Notes under the pieces: model-generated
The model's input: only the letters and a program-made list of their open reading frames with translations
Databases searched by the model: none
What the model was told of the DNA's origin: nothing
Program-made: the position numbers and the translations under genes
Shown: positions 1-8,525 of the stretch, piece by piece
Position numbering within the stretch: the first letter of the stretch is position 1
Layout: every line of letters begins with the position of its first letter
NCBI RefSeq assembly: GCF_900166635.1
Contig: NZ_LT800497.1
Coordinates: forward strand, 3,024,344-3,088,343
DNA length: 64,000 nt
Direction of reading: 5' to 3'
Source of the DNA: Oceanobacillus timonensis
Lineage (GTDB): Bacteria; Bacillota; Bacilli; Bacillales; Amphibacillaceae

Positions 1-2475
1 ATCAAAAAAATTGGCGAAAGGAGCTTCTTTACGGATCTCTAAAATATGAACCAATGCTTGATAGCTCATTCCTTTAATAGCAGCTAAACCCGTACGCACC
101 TTCTTTTTTTCAACCGTGAATTGCTGGTAACTCCGATTAATATGCGGCGGAAGCATATCAATAGCAAGTTCTTTTAAGGACTCCTGATAAGCAGACATTT
201 TTTCAGGCTGATTTTTCGCATCCGTTAACAGACATGAAAAGAATACTTCCGGATAATGTGCTTTTAAAAAGCTGAGCTGATAAGATATTTTACTATAAGC
301 TACCGCATGACTTCTTGGAAATCCATAATTGGAAAAACGGACAATCCAGCTAAAAATTTCACCGGCTACAGCTTGAGAGTAACCATTCTTGAGGCACCCT
401 TCGATAAAAGCTTCTTCCTGCTGCTGCATGACGCCTTTTTCCTTCTTGCTGACAGCCCTTCTTAAAATATCTGCCCCGCCAAGGCTGAATCCGGCAATGC
501 GATGGGCAATCTGCATAATTTGTTCCTGATAAATCAGTACACCATATGTCGATTTTAAAATCGGCTCCAAATCTGGGTGCGGATAAGTGACTGGCTCCTG
601 CTTAAATTTCCGTCGGATATAAACAGGAATGAAATCCATCGGACCTGGACGATACAATGCATTTACTGCCACAATATCCTCGAATGAGGATGGTTTCAAT
701 TCTTTAAGAACATTTTGCATCCCCGCGGACTCCAATTGAAAGACTCCGCTCGTTTTGCCGTTTCGTAACATAGCAAACGTCTTTTCATCCTGCTCAGGAA
801 TATCTGCTAATACCTCATCCTTCTTATAGGTAAAGGCCACTCCCTTTGCTACTCTTTCTATTAACGAAAGGTTTCTGAGTCCCAAAAAATCCATTTTCAG
901 CAGTCCTGCTGCTTCCAATTCATTCATGGCGTATTGCGTCAGATAAGTTTCCCCTGTTCCATTTGTTAGAGGAACATCTGCAACTAAAGGCCGTTCACTG
1001 ATAACAACGCCTGCAGCATGGGTAGATATATTTCTTGGTAATCCCTCTAATTTAATGGCTATTGTAAACAAAACCTTTAATTTTTCAGATGTTTTCACAT
1101 ACACAGCTAACTCGGTTGCATCCTGTAAGAATTGTTGAATATTTCCTGGAGACACCCGCTTCATCTCTTGTAAAATATAACGGGCATCCTGTTCATGAAC
1201 ATCCATTGTCTTCATCAGTTCACGAAGCACAGAACGTGCAGCAAACGTGCCAAACGTAATAATCTGCGCAACATGTTCCTCCCCGTATTTGTTTCTCACA
1301 TAATCAATGACTTCATCACGCCGCATATCGGAAAAATCTACGTCTATGTCCGGCATGGTCAGTCTCTGGGGATTTAAAAACCGTTCAAATATCAGATTAT
1401 ATTTTAGTGGATCGACCTCTGTGATTCCTAAAATATAAGCAACGATGGAGCCCGCTGACGATCCCCTGCCCGGTCCGACCATAATATGATTCGCTTTGGC
1501 AAATTGAATAAAATCAGCAACAATTAAAAAATAATCACTATAATGCATGTTTGTAATTGTTTCCAGTTCATATTCCAACCGATTCCGATGTGCTTCTGTA
1601 ATCGTTTTATAGCGTTCCTGCAATCCTTTTTCACAGCATTCACGCAAATAAGTATCTGCTGTGAATTGATCCGGTGTAGGAAAAGATGGCAGATGCTGTT
1701 CATCAAAATGTAAATACGTTGTACACTTATTCGTGATTTCTTCCGTTTTATCCAACAGTTCCGGCCAGGCACGAAACCATTCCTTCATTTCCTCTGGAGA
1801 AGCAAAATGATGACCTTGGGGTAAATCTTGCTTTTTTTTAGGGGCCCACTTTTCTCCCAAACGCATTGATTGCAAGCAATCATAAGCAAATACATCTTGT
1901 TCATCCAAATAAAAAACATCCAGCATAGCAACATAGTGGAAATCGAACGCTTTCCATATTGGCAGCTGATGCCATTCGGCATCCAGGCCAATATAAAAAT
2001 TGCCATCCTGAAAGCAGGATTCGGCTTCTTTCAGCTGCTGAAAGAGCAGCGCTTCATCCATTTCTGCAAGATTATTATTTACTTGTAAAAATGATTTTCC
2101 AGGCAGTATGCCAATGACGCCATCTGTATATGCAGCAAGCTGCTTAACGGGTAGCTTATCGAGTTGGCTGGTTTGCAAATAGGTACTTAACTTTAACAAC
2201 TGTTGATAGCCTGTCTTATTTTGGGCAAGAACAATAATCGGATGACCCTGCTCATTTTCTTCCATTTGTAACGTCACAGTCATCCCGATAATCGGTTTAA
2301 TCCCTTGGCTTATACAAGCTTTATAGAATGAAACGGCACCATAAAGAACAGCCTCGTCTGTTAAACATAAGCTTTGATAATGATACTTTTTTGCTTTTTG
2401 AACAAGCTTTTGTATAGAGATGGTGCTCTTCATTAAACTATAACCGCTTTTCACTGATATATGTGTGTACGTCAT
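1..2475 (-). CDS. dnaE: DNA polymerase III alpha subunit DnaE (3' end missing)
   Basis: Replicative polymerase of the C family; in Firmicutes this shorter DnaE extends RNA primers before PolC takes over. The start is the ATG at 2475, preceded by a GAAGGCGGG-type ribosome site. The 825 visible codons stay open to the window edge, against roughly 1,115 residues in the family, so about 290 C-terminal residues lie outside. The N-terminal PHP domain is recognisable (ISVKSGYSLM, then SLCLTDEAVLYGA). The catalytic motif PDIDVDF lies at residues 375-381, followed by MRRDEVIDYV, and YRPGPMD lies near residue 608. The gene is divergent from ytrH, as in B. subtilis. No frameshift was seen. Confidence 0.97.
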   Translation of the reverse strand, partial: MTYTHISVKSGYSLMKSTISIQKLVQKAKKYHYQSLCLTDEAVLYGAVSFYKACISQGIKPIIGMTVTLQMEENEQGHPIIVLAQNKTGYQQLLKLSTYLQTSQLDKLPVKQLAAYTDGVIGILPGKSFLQVNNNLAEMDEALLFQQLKEAESCFQDGNFYIGLDAEWHQLPIWKAFDFHYVAMLDVFYLDEQDVFAYDCLQSMRLGEKWAPKKKQDLPQGHHFASPEEMKEWFRAWPELLDKTEEITNKCTTYLHFDEQHLPSFPTPDQFTADTYLRECCEKGLQERYKTITEAHRNRLEYELETITNMHYSDYFLIVADFIQFAKANHIMVGPGRGSSAGSIVAYILGITEVDPLKYNLIFERFLNPQRLTMPDIDVDFSDMRRDEVIDYVRNKYGEEHVAQIITFGTFAARSVLRELMKTMDVHEQDARYILQEMKRVSPGNIQQFLQDATELAVYVKTSEKLKVLFTIAIKLEGLPRNISTHAAGVVISERPLVADVPLTNGTGETYLTQYAMNELEAAGLLKMDFLGLRNLSLIERVAKGVAFTYKKDEVLADIPEQDEKTFAMLRNGKTSGVFQLESAGMQNVLKELKPSSFEDIVAVNALYRPGPMDFIPVYIRRKFKQEPVTYPHPDLEPILKSTYGVLIYQEQIMQIAHRIAGFSLGGADILRRAVSKKEKGVMQQQEEAFIEGCLKNGYSQAVAGEIFSWIVRFSNYGFPRSHAVAYSKISYQLSFLKAHYPEVFFSCLLTDAKNQPEKMSAYQESLKELAIDMLPPHINRSYQQFTVEKKKVRTGLAAIKGMSYQALVHILEIRKEAPFANFFD

Positions 2476-2499
2476 TCTACCCGCCTTCTTTCTATACCT

Positions 2500-2528
2500 A
2501 TTATAACAAGATAGTACATATGTGCCTA
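2500..2528 (-). promoter_or_regulatory. Candidate sigma-A promoter of dnaE
   Basis: On the minus strand there is a perfect TATAAT (2500-2505), with TAGGCA 17 bp upstream (2523-2528, four of six to TTGACA). It lies 25 bp upstream of the dnaE start. The -10 is convincing; the -35 is weak. Confidence 0.5.
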
Positions 2529-2701
2529 TTGATTTTGTTTTTTAACGTTGGAAGCGGAATGTAGCTATTCAGATAAATCCTGAAATATGATACATTCTTA
2601 TTTTTCATATCCCGGCTGCTTCCTTCATAAGATAGAATATAGCACCTCCAATTACTAGGGTGGCCAATTATAAGACAAGCAGTATCGTAAGGAGTGTCTG
2701 T

Positions 2702-3034
2702 ATGGAGGAACGTTTTTTCGCTGCATTTATTCATTGTTTTTTCATTGCTTTAGGGGTTATTATCGGCGGTTCTATTATTGGAAGCATTGGCGATTTCGCT
2801 ACCGGAGATGCTGCGCTGACCTCGATGAACCGCATCGCAGAACGCTTAAGAATTTGGGGGATAGTCGCTGCCATTGGAGGTACCTTTGATGCTATCGCCA
2901 ACTTTGAAAGAGGGTTATTTGATGGTACGCCTATGGATTTAATCAAACAAATATTACTCATTCTATCCGCAATGGGCGGTGTAAAAGTCGGCCTGATTAT
3001 TATTCAATGGTTTTCGCAAGGAGATGTTCCCTGA
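2702..3034 (+). CDS. ytrH: Sporulation membrane protein YtrH
   Basis: Small integral membrane protein (110 aa) of the YtrH family, required for efficient sporulation in B. subtilis, where it is expressed in the mother cell. Three hydrophobic stretches are visible: FIHCFFIALGVIIGGSIIGSI near the N-terminus, a middle IWGIVAAIGG segment and a C-terminal segment. The start was chosen at the ATG at 2702 because TAAGGAG sits 7 bp upstream; an in-frame ATG at 2660 has no such site. The stop overlaps the start of ytrI by one base (TGATG), so the two are translationally coupled. I found no convincing sigma-E promoter in the 200 bp between dnaE and ytrH. Confidence 0.9.
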   Translation: MEERFFAAFIHCFFIALGVIIGGSIIGSIGDFATGDAALTSMNRIAERLRIWGIVAAIGGTFDAIANFERGLFDGTPMDLIKQILLILSAMGGVKVGLIIIQWFSQGDVP

Positions 3035-3537
3035 TGCATATTCCTCCTTATCATAAAAAAACAAGCTGGCAGCTTATTTTTGTCGGATTCTTTTTTGGCA
3101 GCATCCTTTCCTATATCATCTTTATCTATATGTACGAAACCATGTACGAAGAATTATTACAAGAAAATATTGAATTATCCAATGAAGTAACCGAGTTAGA
3201 ACAGACAAACGAAACGCTTTTAAAAGATAAAGAAGATTTAAGCGAGCAAAACAAACAGCCGCTCACCATTTCCAAAATCACCGTCGAAATCGAGGATCCG
3301 GAATCCATGCGAATTGATTTACTCATGCAGGATCAGCTGGATGCGTTAATCCGTGAAGAGATAAATCATGTTATCGGCGAGGAAGTAGAACTTGTATCGC
3401 GTTCTGATAAACTGCTAATCGCGGCGATTGAAAACAAATCCTTCACGCTCGATAGCATGAGCTATCAATTCACAGTCAAACAAATTGTCTTTGGACCAGA
3501 TCTAAAAATCATTGTTTTACCAGATTCTGTGAGGTGA
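3034..3537 (+). CDS. ytrI: Sporulation protein YtrI
   Basis: Protein of 167 aa paired with YtrH. It has one N-terminal transmembrane segment (about residues 13-32, LIFVGFFFGSILSYIIFIYM), then a short charged coiled coil (about 37-70, ELLQENIELSNEVTELEQ) and a roughly 95-residue domain outside the membrane. The family is known for a sporulation defect when deleted; its biochemical role is not established. The start at 3034 overlaps the ytrH stop and has GCAAGGAGAT upstream, which favours it over the in-frame ATG at 3007. It is convergent with nrnA. Confidence 0.88.
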   Translation: MHIPPYHKKTSWQLIFVGFFFGSILSYIIFIYMYETMYEELLQENIELSNEVTELEQTNETLLKDKEDLSEQNKQPLTISKITVEIEDPESMRIDLLMQDQLDALIREEINHVIGEEVELVSRSDKLLIAAIENKSFTLDSMSYQFTVKQIVFGPDLKIIVLPDSVR

Positions 3538-3581
3538 TATAGATAGAGACGTTGCTTGTTACTACAACGATTCAAAGAACA

Positions 3582-3631
3582 TTCTAAGGTGTTATGCCTT
3601 CCATCCTATTTTGCTCATAACACCCTTAGAA
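3582..3631. terminator. Inverted repeat between ytrI and nrnA
   Basis: The arms TTCTAAGGTGTTATG (3582-3596) and CATAACACCCTTAGAA (3616-3631) pair with one bulge across a 19-base loop. Neither side has a strong T run. It sits between convergent genes, so bidirectional termination is plausible but not certain. Confidence 0.5.
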
Positions 3632-3677
3632 ATGAGTAAACTGAATCTATTCTAACGGCCCCGGATACATGATTGCT

Positions 3678-4622
3678 TTACACATATTCCCTGCATACTT
3701 TTTCTAAGTCAGCTGCTAAATCATTTGCCTCTTCCCATGAATACACGGTTGCACCGGAAGCTAACGGATGTCCCCCGCCGTTATACATACCTGCTACCTG
3801 ATTGATAGTAGCACCTTTGGAGCGGATACGTACACGGATTTGATTTGCTTCCTCAATAAAAAAGACCCAGGCCTTCATTCCTTTCACATCTGATACTACC
3901 TGCACTAATTGATTGGATTCTTCCACGCTGACATTATATTTTTTCAGTAATTCCGTTGTTAATTTAATGACACACAACCCATTCTCGGATAACTGAAAAT
4001 GCTGTAAAATATAGCCGCTCAGCCGTAAAACCTTCTCTTCTGCCTGATATAACCCATCGTACAGCGCTGTCCGGTCAAAATCAAAACGAACCAGCTCTCC
4101 GGCATATTGAAACGTTTTAACAGTTGTGCTCGGAAATTTAAATCGGCCTGTATCTCCAACAATTCCTGCATATAACAACCGGGCTGCTTCCTTATTTAAA
4201 GCCCATCCTCGTGATTGTGCCTCTAAAGCAAGCTCAACAATCATTTCCGAGGTGGAACTGGCATCCGTAGATACCCATTCTGTATCCCCGTAAGAATCTG
4301 TAACCGGATGATGATCAATTTTTATCAGCTGATCACCTGTATGATAACGTTCATCATCAATTCGCGGCTGATTCGCCGTGTCACAGACAATCACCAGGCT
4401 TCCTCTGTAGACATCATCGGGCACGTCATCCATCTGTGCTAAAAAGGTTAACGAAGAAATATTCTCCCCTGTGGCATACACTTCTTTTTCAGGAAAAGAA
4501 TGTTTGATTAATGCTTTTAAACCCATCTGTGAACCAATCGCATCCGGATCAGGTCTGACATGCCGGTGTATAATAATTTTTTTATTTTCTTCAATCGCTT
4601 TAATAATTTTTGTTTTTTCCAT
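3678..4622 (-). CDS. nrnA: Bifunctional oligoribonuclease / pAp phosphatase NrnA
   Basis: DHH-DHHA1 phosphoesterase (314 aa; B. subtilis NrnA has 313). It degrades nanoRNAs of 2-5 nt and dephosphorylates 3'-phosphoadenosine 5'-phosphate using Mn2+. Metal ligands are seen in RHVRPDPDA (D25 and D27), VCDTA and the IDHH motif; the DHHA1 substrate motif GGGHPLASGA is near the C-terminus. The start was set at the ATG at 4622 because AAGGAGAT precedes it directly; a longer in-frame start at 4655 has no ribosome site. It keeps the B. subtilis position next to ytrI and ytpI. Confidence 0.95.
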   Translation of the reverse strand: MEKTKIIKAIEENKKIIIHRHVRPDPDAIGSQMGLKALIKHSFPEKEVYATGENISSLTFLAQMDDVPDDVYRGSLVIVCDTANQPRIDDERYHTGDQLIKIDHHPVTDSYGDTEWVSTDASSTSEMIVELALEAQSRGWALNKEAARLLYAGIVGDTGRFKFPSTTVKTFQYAGELVRFDFDRTALYDGLYQAEEKVLRLSGYILQHFQLSENGLCVIKLTTELLKKYNVSVEESNQLVQVVSDVKGMKAWVFFIEEANQIRVRIRSKGATINQVAGMYNGGGHPLASGATVYSWEEANDLAADLEKVCREYV

Positions 4623-4732
4623 GACAATCTCCTTTTCAATATCTATTATAACCATGAATTCTCCTGGATTAATCCTTTAAAAAACGGTACAATGAACATA
4701 GAATTTCAGATTATGTAATTAGGAGCGTTTAC

Positions 4733-5026
4733 ATGGTTATTTTCCCAATAATAATTATCATTTCAGCTGTCTTTTATATCTATTATAAAGTAGCAATCCT
4801 GAAAGAGAAAAGTACATTAACACAAAAATATTTCAATGGCAGAGCCAGATCCTGCCTGGGAGCATTTTTGATAGCTTTTGCCATTAACCAATACGCACTC
4901 TATCTCACACAACTCAGTTTGTTTATCGGGCTTGTTATCTTTATTTTTGGAGTCATGCAGCTTATCCGAGGCTTTAAGGAAGCACATCATTATCAAAAAG
5001 AGTGGAGACGATTATACCCAGAATAA
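4733..5026 (+). CDS. ytpI: YtpI-like membrane protein
   Basis: A 97-residue membrane protein of unknown function, conserved in this position in bacilli. Three hydrophobic segments are visible: VIFPIIIIISAVFYIYY at the N-terminus, ARSCLGAFLIAFAINQYALYL, then LSLFIGLVIFIFGVMQLI. It ends in a charged tail rich in His, Lys and Arg. TTAGGAG lies 8 bp before the ATG. It is divergent from nrnA and is followed by a strong hairpin terminator. The name rests on gene position and topology, since the family has little diagnostic sequence. Confidence 0.8.
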   Translation: MVIFPIIIIISAVFYIYYKVAILKEKSTLTQKYFNGRARSCLGAFLIAFAINQYALYLTQLSLFIGLVIFIFGVMQLIRGFKEAHHYQKEWRRLYPE

Positions 5027-5038
5027 AGTCGTCTGTTG

Positions 5039-5075
5039 AAAAACAACTGGAATTTGATTGAATCCAGTTGTTTTT
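5039..5075. terminator. Intrinsic terminator between ytpI and ytoI
   Basis: The stem AAAAACAACTGGA / TCCAGTTGTTTTT has an 11-base loop and a T tail on both strands, so it can serve both convergent genes. Confidence 0.85.
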
Positions 5076-5148
5076 CATTTGATTTCGCCTGCGTTTTCAC
5101 AATCTGTCAATATCCTCTTTTTTCTATCCCTCATTTTTTATAAATCCG

Positions 5149-6456
5149 TTAACGATTAATTAACTGAGCCATAATTAACGACCTGCCAACCGTTGTTTGT
5201 TCATGAATGACTTCTACATCTATTTTCGCATATAAACGGCCGACATCCAGCAGCGTCGGTTTAACCTGTAACATGCTGTCGATGGGTACAGGTTTATTGA
5301 AATAAACCGTAATGTTTTCAATCGAGATTTCCGCATCTTTTTCTATTTTCATCATTTTTTCGCATGCTTCGGCAATTAAAGCTGTAAATACACCATGCGA
5401 TAACGTTCCTAAATGATTGGTCATTTGCGGTATAACATGCGCTTCAAATAAACCATCTTCATTTGGCATCTCTGACATATTCGTAGCAACAATATCCTCG
5501 ATGGTTTCTCCAACTTGAGGCTGCCTCTGGATTTGCTGCATTGCCTTCAATACATCCTGCCTGGAAACAACACCTTTCAGTATTTGCGACTCGTCCACTA
5601 CTGGAACAAGTTCAATTCCTTCCCATACCATCATGTGCGCCACAGAGGCTAAAGACGTTTTTTCCTGAACGACAATAGGTTTTCGACTCATGATACGATC
5701 AACAAATGTACCTTGCTCTTTTCCAACAATGTCACGTGAGGAAACCATGCCTACAACTTTCATGCGGTCATCTACTACTGGAAATCGTGTATGGGAAGAA
5801 ACCTCATTATTAATATACCAATCTTTGACCTGTTGTTTGGTTGTTAAATAATAGGCCGATTCAAAAGGTGTAGCAATATCTCCAACAAAAACAATTTCTT
5901 TCTTTATTAATTGATCATAAATGGCACGATTAATCATTGCTGCAACTGTAAACGTATCATAACTTGTTGAAATAATGGGCAGTTGTTTTTCGTTGGCAAG
6001 CTGTTTTATAGAATCATCTGTATCAAACCCTCCAGTAATAAGCACTGCCGCTCCAGCTTCTAAAGCAAATCGATGCACTTCAAGGCGATTCCCGACAATT
6101 AATAACGAATCTGCCTGTGTATAACGCTTTATTGCGTTCAATTGCATGGCGCCAATGACAAATTTGCGGAGTGTTTTATGCAGACCGCCTCTACCGCCAA
6201 GTACTTGTCCATCTATAATATTGACAACTTCGGCAAAGGTCAGTTCTTCAAAGTTATCCTTCTTTTTCTTCTCAATCCGGATGGTTCCTACCCGTTCAAT
6301 CGTACTGACAATCCCTTGATTTTCAGCTTCTTTGATTGCCCGATAAGCAGTTCCATCACTCACATTCAATTCCTTTGCAATTTGGCGGACAGATATCTTG
6401 CTGCCTACTTGCAAGGATAAAATATGTTGTAAAATTTGTTCATGCTTCGTTGCCAT
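5149..6456 (-). CDS. ytoI: DRTGG/CBS/hot-dog domain regulator YtoI
   Basis: Multidomain protein (435 aa). Domains in order: an N-terminal winged helix (about 1-65, IAKELNVSDGTAYRAIKEAE), a DRTGG domain (about 70-180, with AAVLITGGFDTDDS), a pair of CBS domains (about 190-310, FPVVDDRMKVVGMVSSRDIVG and LVPVVDESQILKGVVSRQDV) and a C-terminal hot-dog fold (about 325-435, LGTLSHGVFTALIAEAC). CBS pairs usually bind adenine nucleotides, so it may sense a nucleotide and bind DNA; its target is unknown. The ATG at 6456 has AAGGTGAT upstream. Confidence 0.9.
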   Translation of the reverse strand: MATKHEQILQHILSLQVGSKISVRQIAKELNVSDGTAYRAIKEAENQGIVSTIERVGTIRIEKKKKDNFEELTFAEVVNIIDGQVLGGRGGLHKTLRKFVIGAMQLNAIKRYTQADSLLIVGNRLEVHRFALEAGAAVLITGGFDTDDSIKQLANEKQLPIISTSYDTFTVAAMINRAIYDQLIKKEIVFVGDIATPFESAYYLTTKQQVKDWYINNEVSSHTRFPVVDDRMKVVGMVSSRDIVGKEQGTFVDRIMSRKPIVVQEKTSLASVAHMMVWEGIELVPVVDESQILKGVVSRQDVLKAMQQIQRQPQVGETIEDIVATNMSEMPNEDGLFEAHVIPQMTNHLGTLSHGVFTALIAEACEKMMKIEKDAEISIENITVYFNKPVPIDSMLQVKPTLLDVGRLYAKIDVEVIHEQTTVGRSLIMAQLINR

Positions 6457-6525
6457 CTGCCATCACCTTCCAACTGTACTATATAAAACATATTAGTTTT
6501 ATTATACAATTGGTACAGCTAAAAC

Positions 6526-6753
6526 TCAATGGCTGCGCAGTTTCTTTTTATTTATTCCCTCCTGTTCCATAACTGGAGGGCGAGACATTTTTAATAGTGT
6601 TGCAAAATTGGCAGCTATAAAGACAAATGCAAATAACAACCAGCAACCCCAAAACAAAAATTCCAATGAGCTGGAAGATTGCGGAATTCTCGGCCAGGCA
6701 ATGTAGATAAAAAAAGCAACTAATAACAATCTTAAAATAATATTGGTTTTCAA
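6526..6753 (-). CDS. Small two-helix membrane protein
   Basis: Protein of 75 aa with two predicted membrane helices (LRLLLVAFFIYIAWP and LEFLFWGCWLLFAFVFIAANF) and a basic tail ending KKKLRSH. The family was not recognised. The start is a TTG at 6753, with AAAGGAGGAT placed 8 bp upstream; the ATG at 6804 lacks a ribosome site and would add a charged, non-hydrophobic leader. It lies between ytoI and ytkL, all on the minus strand, with a terminator separating it from ytkL. Confidence 0.7.
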   Translation of the reverse strand: MKTNIILRLLLVAFFIYIAWPRIPQSSSSLEFLFWGCWLLFAFVFIAANFATLLKMSRPPVMEQEGINKKKLRSH

Positions 6754-6803
6754 AACGGCATCCTCCTTTTTATAAGTGTATGAGAGATGCTTGTTTCTAT
6801 GCA

Positions 6804-6844
6804 AAATAAAACCGCAGAGCTGTATGACACACTGCGGTTTTATT
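6804..6844 (-). terminator. Intrinsic terminator after ytkL
   Basis: AAAACCGCAG / CTGCGGTTTT with a 14-base loop and T-rich flanks on both strands. It lies directly downstream of ytkL on the minus strand. Confidence 0.85.
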
Positions 6845-6880
6845 CTGCATCAATCTATTTCAGTTGTTAGTAATGTGCTT

Positions 6881-7567
6881 TTAAGAGGATAACGTAATTG
6901 TTTCCCCGATTTGCATTACATGTGCATTACCAGCCTTCACTTTAGACGCCCAGGCTTCCGCATCCTGCACAATTGGCGGGAATGTATTATAATGCACAGG
7001 AACAACTTTCTTGGCATTTACCCATTCAGCTGCAAGCAATGCATCAGTTGGTCCCATTGTAAAATTATCACCGATTGGAATAAAGGCAATATCAATGTCA
7101 TTTAATTCACCATACATTTTTAAATCGCTAAATAACGCTGTATCGCCTAAGTGATAAATCGTTTTGTCATTTACAGTAAGAAGTATTCCTGCGGGCATAC
7201 CGCCGTAAACGACTGATCCATCCTCTTCATTATAGGCTGATCCGTGAAATGCCTGAGTCAATTGTACTTTGCCAAATTCAAATTCACGGGAACCGCCAAT
7301 ATGCAAAGGATGTGTGTTTAGTCCTTTTGACGCAAGGTGATTAGCAAGTTCTGTCGGTGCTACAACGAGAGCGTCATTATTTTTAGCTATTTCCTCTGTA
7401 TCTCCGACATGATCATTATGGGCATGAGTCAGCAGAATCACATCTGCTTTTTCTGTACTAGGATTTAAATCACATGCCTCATTTCCATTGATATACGGGT
7501 CAATAATGATACGATGGTTTCCGGTGTCTACTTTTACTACAGAATGTCCATGAAAAGATACTTTCAC
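6881..7567 (-). CDS. ytkL: Metal-dependent hydrolase of the UPF0173 beta-lactamase fold family
   Basis: Metallo-beta-lactamase fold protein (228 aa). The zinc motif THAHNDH is at residues 47-53, and later ligands are in [14 protein letters not shown] and PVHYNTF. The cellular substrate of this family is not known. The start is a GTG at 7567, preceded by AAAAGGAGAG. It stands immediately downstream of the PspA-like gene on the same strand, 94 bp away, and is closed by its own terminator. Family assignment is firm; function beyond hydrolase is open. Confidence 0.92.
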   Translation of the reverse strand: MKVSFHGHSVVKVDTGNHRIIIDPYINGNEACDLNPSTEKADVILLTHAHNDHVGDTEEIAKNNDALVVAPTELANHLASKGLNTHPLHIGGSREFEFGKVQLTQAFHGSAYNEEDGSVVYGGMPAGILLTVNDKTIYHLGDTALFSDLKMYGELNDIDIAFIPIGDNFTMGPTDALLAAEWVNAKKVVPVHYNTFPPIVQDAEAWASKVKAGNAHVMQIGETITLSS

Positions 7568-7661
7568 TTCAAATCTCTCCTTTTACATAACTTGAATGAT
7601 TATTAGGTTTTGTATTGTGTCTTCCCGTTATCAGCTAATTTCATGCATCTTTTTTTAAAAG

Positions 7662-8330
7662 TTATTTTTTCAATTTCTTTTTCAATTCAGCCAGTTCATC
7701 ATCCACACCATTATTATTTTCCAATGCTTCAAATTCATCGTCCAGTGTGCGCGCACTTTCATTTAAATCTTCTGACGTTTCGGCTTCCGCTTCATATTGA
7801 AGTACTTTTTCTTCCATTCTTTCAAATCCTTGGCGAGATTGATCGCTGCCGATAGAAGACATCGTACGATTCATTTTTGTTTTTGTTTTTGCAGATTCTG
7901 CACGTGCCTGCAAGGAATCTTTCTTCAATTTCATTTCTTGGTATTCTTTTTTCATTTCCGATAATTTTTCTTTTAAAACTTGCACGTCCCCATCTGCACG
8001 CTCCCAGGAAGATTGCAGAGATGCATACGATTTTTCCTGATTTCTTTTATCTTCCAATGCCTTTGTTGCCAGCTCGTCATTATCTGCTTCTACTGCTTTT
8101 TCAGCTTGTTCCTGCCGCTTTTCCACCATTGCCTTTGCATCATTTGCTTTACGCTTCAGCATTTTTTCATTGGCCATCTGTTTCGCTACAGCAGCTTCGA
8201 CATCTTCAATATCCTTGCCCATATCCCGCAAGTACTGGTCTAACATCTTGACAGGATCTTCCGCCTTATCAATCATTGCGTTCAGTTCGGAACTGACAAT
8301 GGTTTTCATTCGGTTAAAAAATTGAAACAT
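7662..8330 (-). CDS. PspA/IM30 family membrane-stress protein
   Basis: Protein of 222 aa, almost entirely alpha-helical and charged. The N-terminus FQFFNRMKTIVSSELNAMID is the amphipathic helix that lets PspA proteins bind stressed membranes, and long coiled-coil segments follow (about 30-185). Family members form ESCRT-III-like oligomers that protect the cytoplasmic membrane. B. subtilis has two (PspA and LiaH); I cannot say which this matches. The start ATG at 8330 follows GAGGAGG; an upstream in-frame ATG at 8414 would add 28 unrelated residues. A 7-bp inverted repeat lies in its promoter region. Confidence 0.9.
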   Translation of the reverse strand: MFQFFNRMKTIVSSELNAMIDKAEDPVKMLDQYLRDMGKDIEDVEAAVAKQMANEKMLKRKANDAKAMVEKRQEQAEKAVEADNDELATKALEDKRNQEKSYASLQSSWERADGDVQVLKEKLSEMKKEYQEMKLKKDSLQARAESAKTKTKMNRTMSSIGSDQSRQGFERMEEKVLQYEAEAETSEDLNESARTLDDEFEALENNNGVDDELAELKKKLKK

Positions 8331-8360
8331 ACAAATCCTCCTCTTGGAATAAGTAATAGT

Positions 8361-8381
8361 ATTGTACGGTTCCTGTACAAT
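8361..8381. promoter_or_regulatory. Inverted repeat upstream of the PspA-like gene
   Basis: ATTGTAC and GTACAAT are perfect 7-bp arms around a 7-bp spacer, 31 bp upstream of the start codon. The minus-strand copy contains TACAAT, a plausible -10. It looks like an operator; its regulator is unknown. Confidence 0.35.
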
Positions 8382-8525
8382 AAGAAATACGATTGATTTC
8401 GCAAAAAGTTTCATTTTTATCGGATTTTTTCTTAATATCTGCTATAATTTTTTAGAGAATACAGTTGTGAAAATCCGTCATGTTGGCAGATTAGTTATAC
8501 AAATAGATTAGGAGGCAAGAAAATA

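Noticed and set aside
2540..2700. Sigma-E promoter for ytrH-ytrI
   Set aside because: Partial matches (GAAATAT, CATATCCC) have the wrong spacing.
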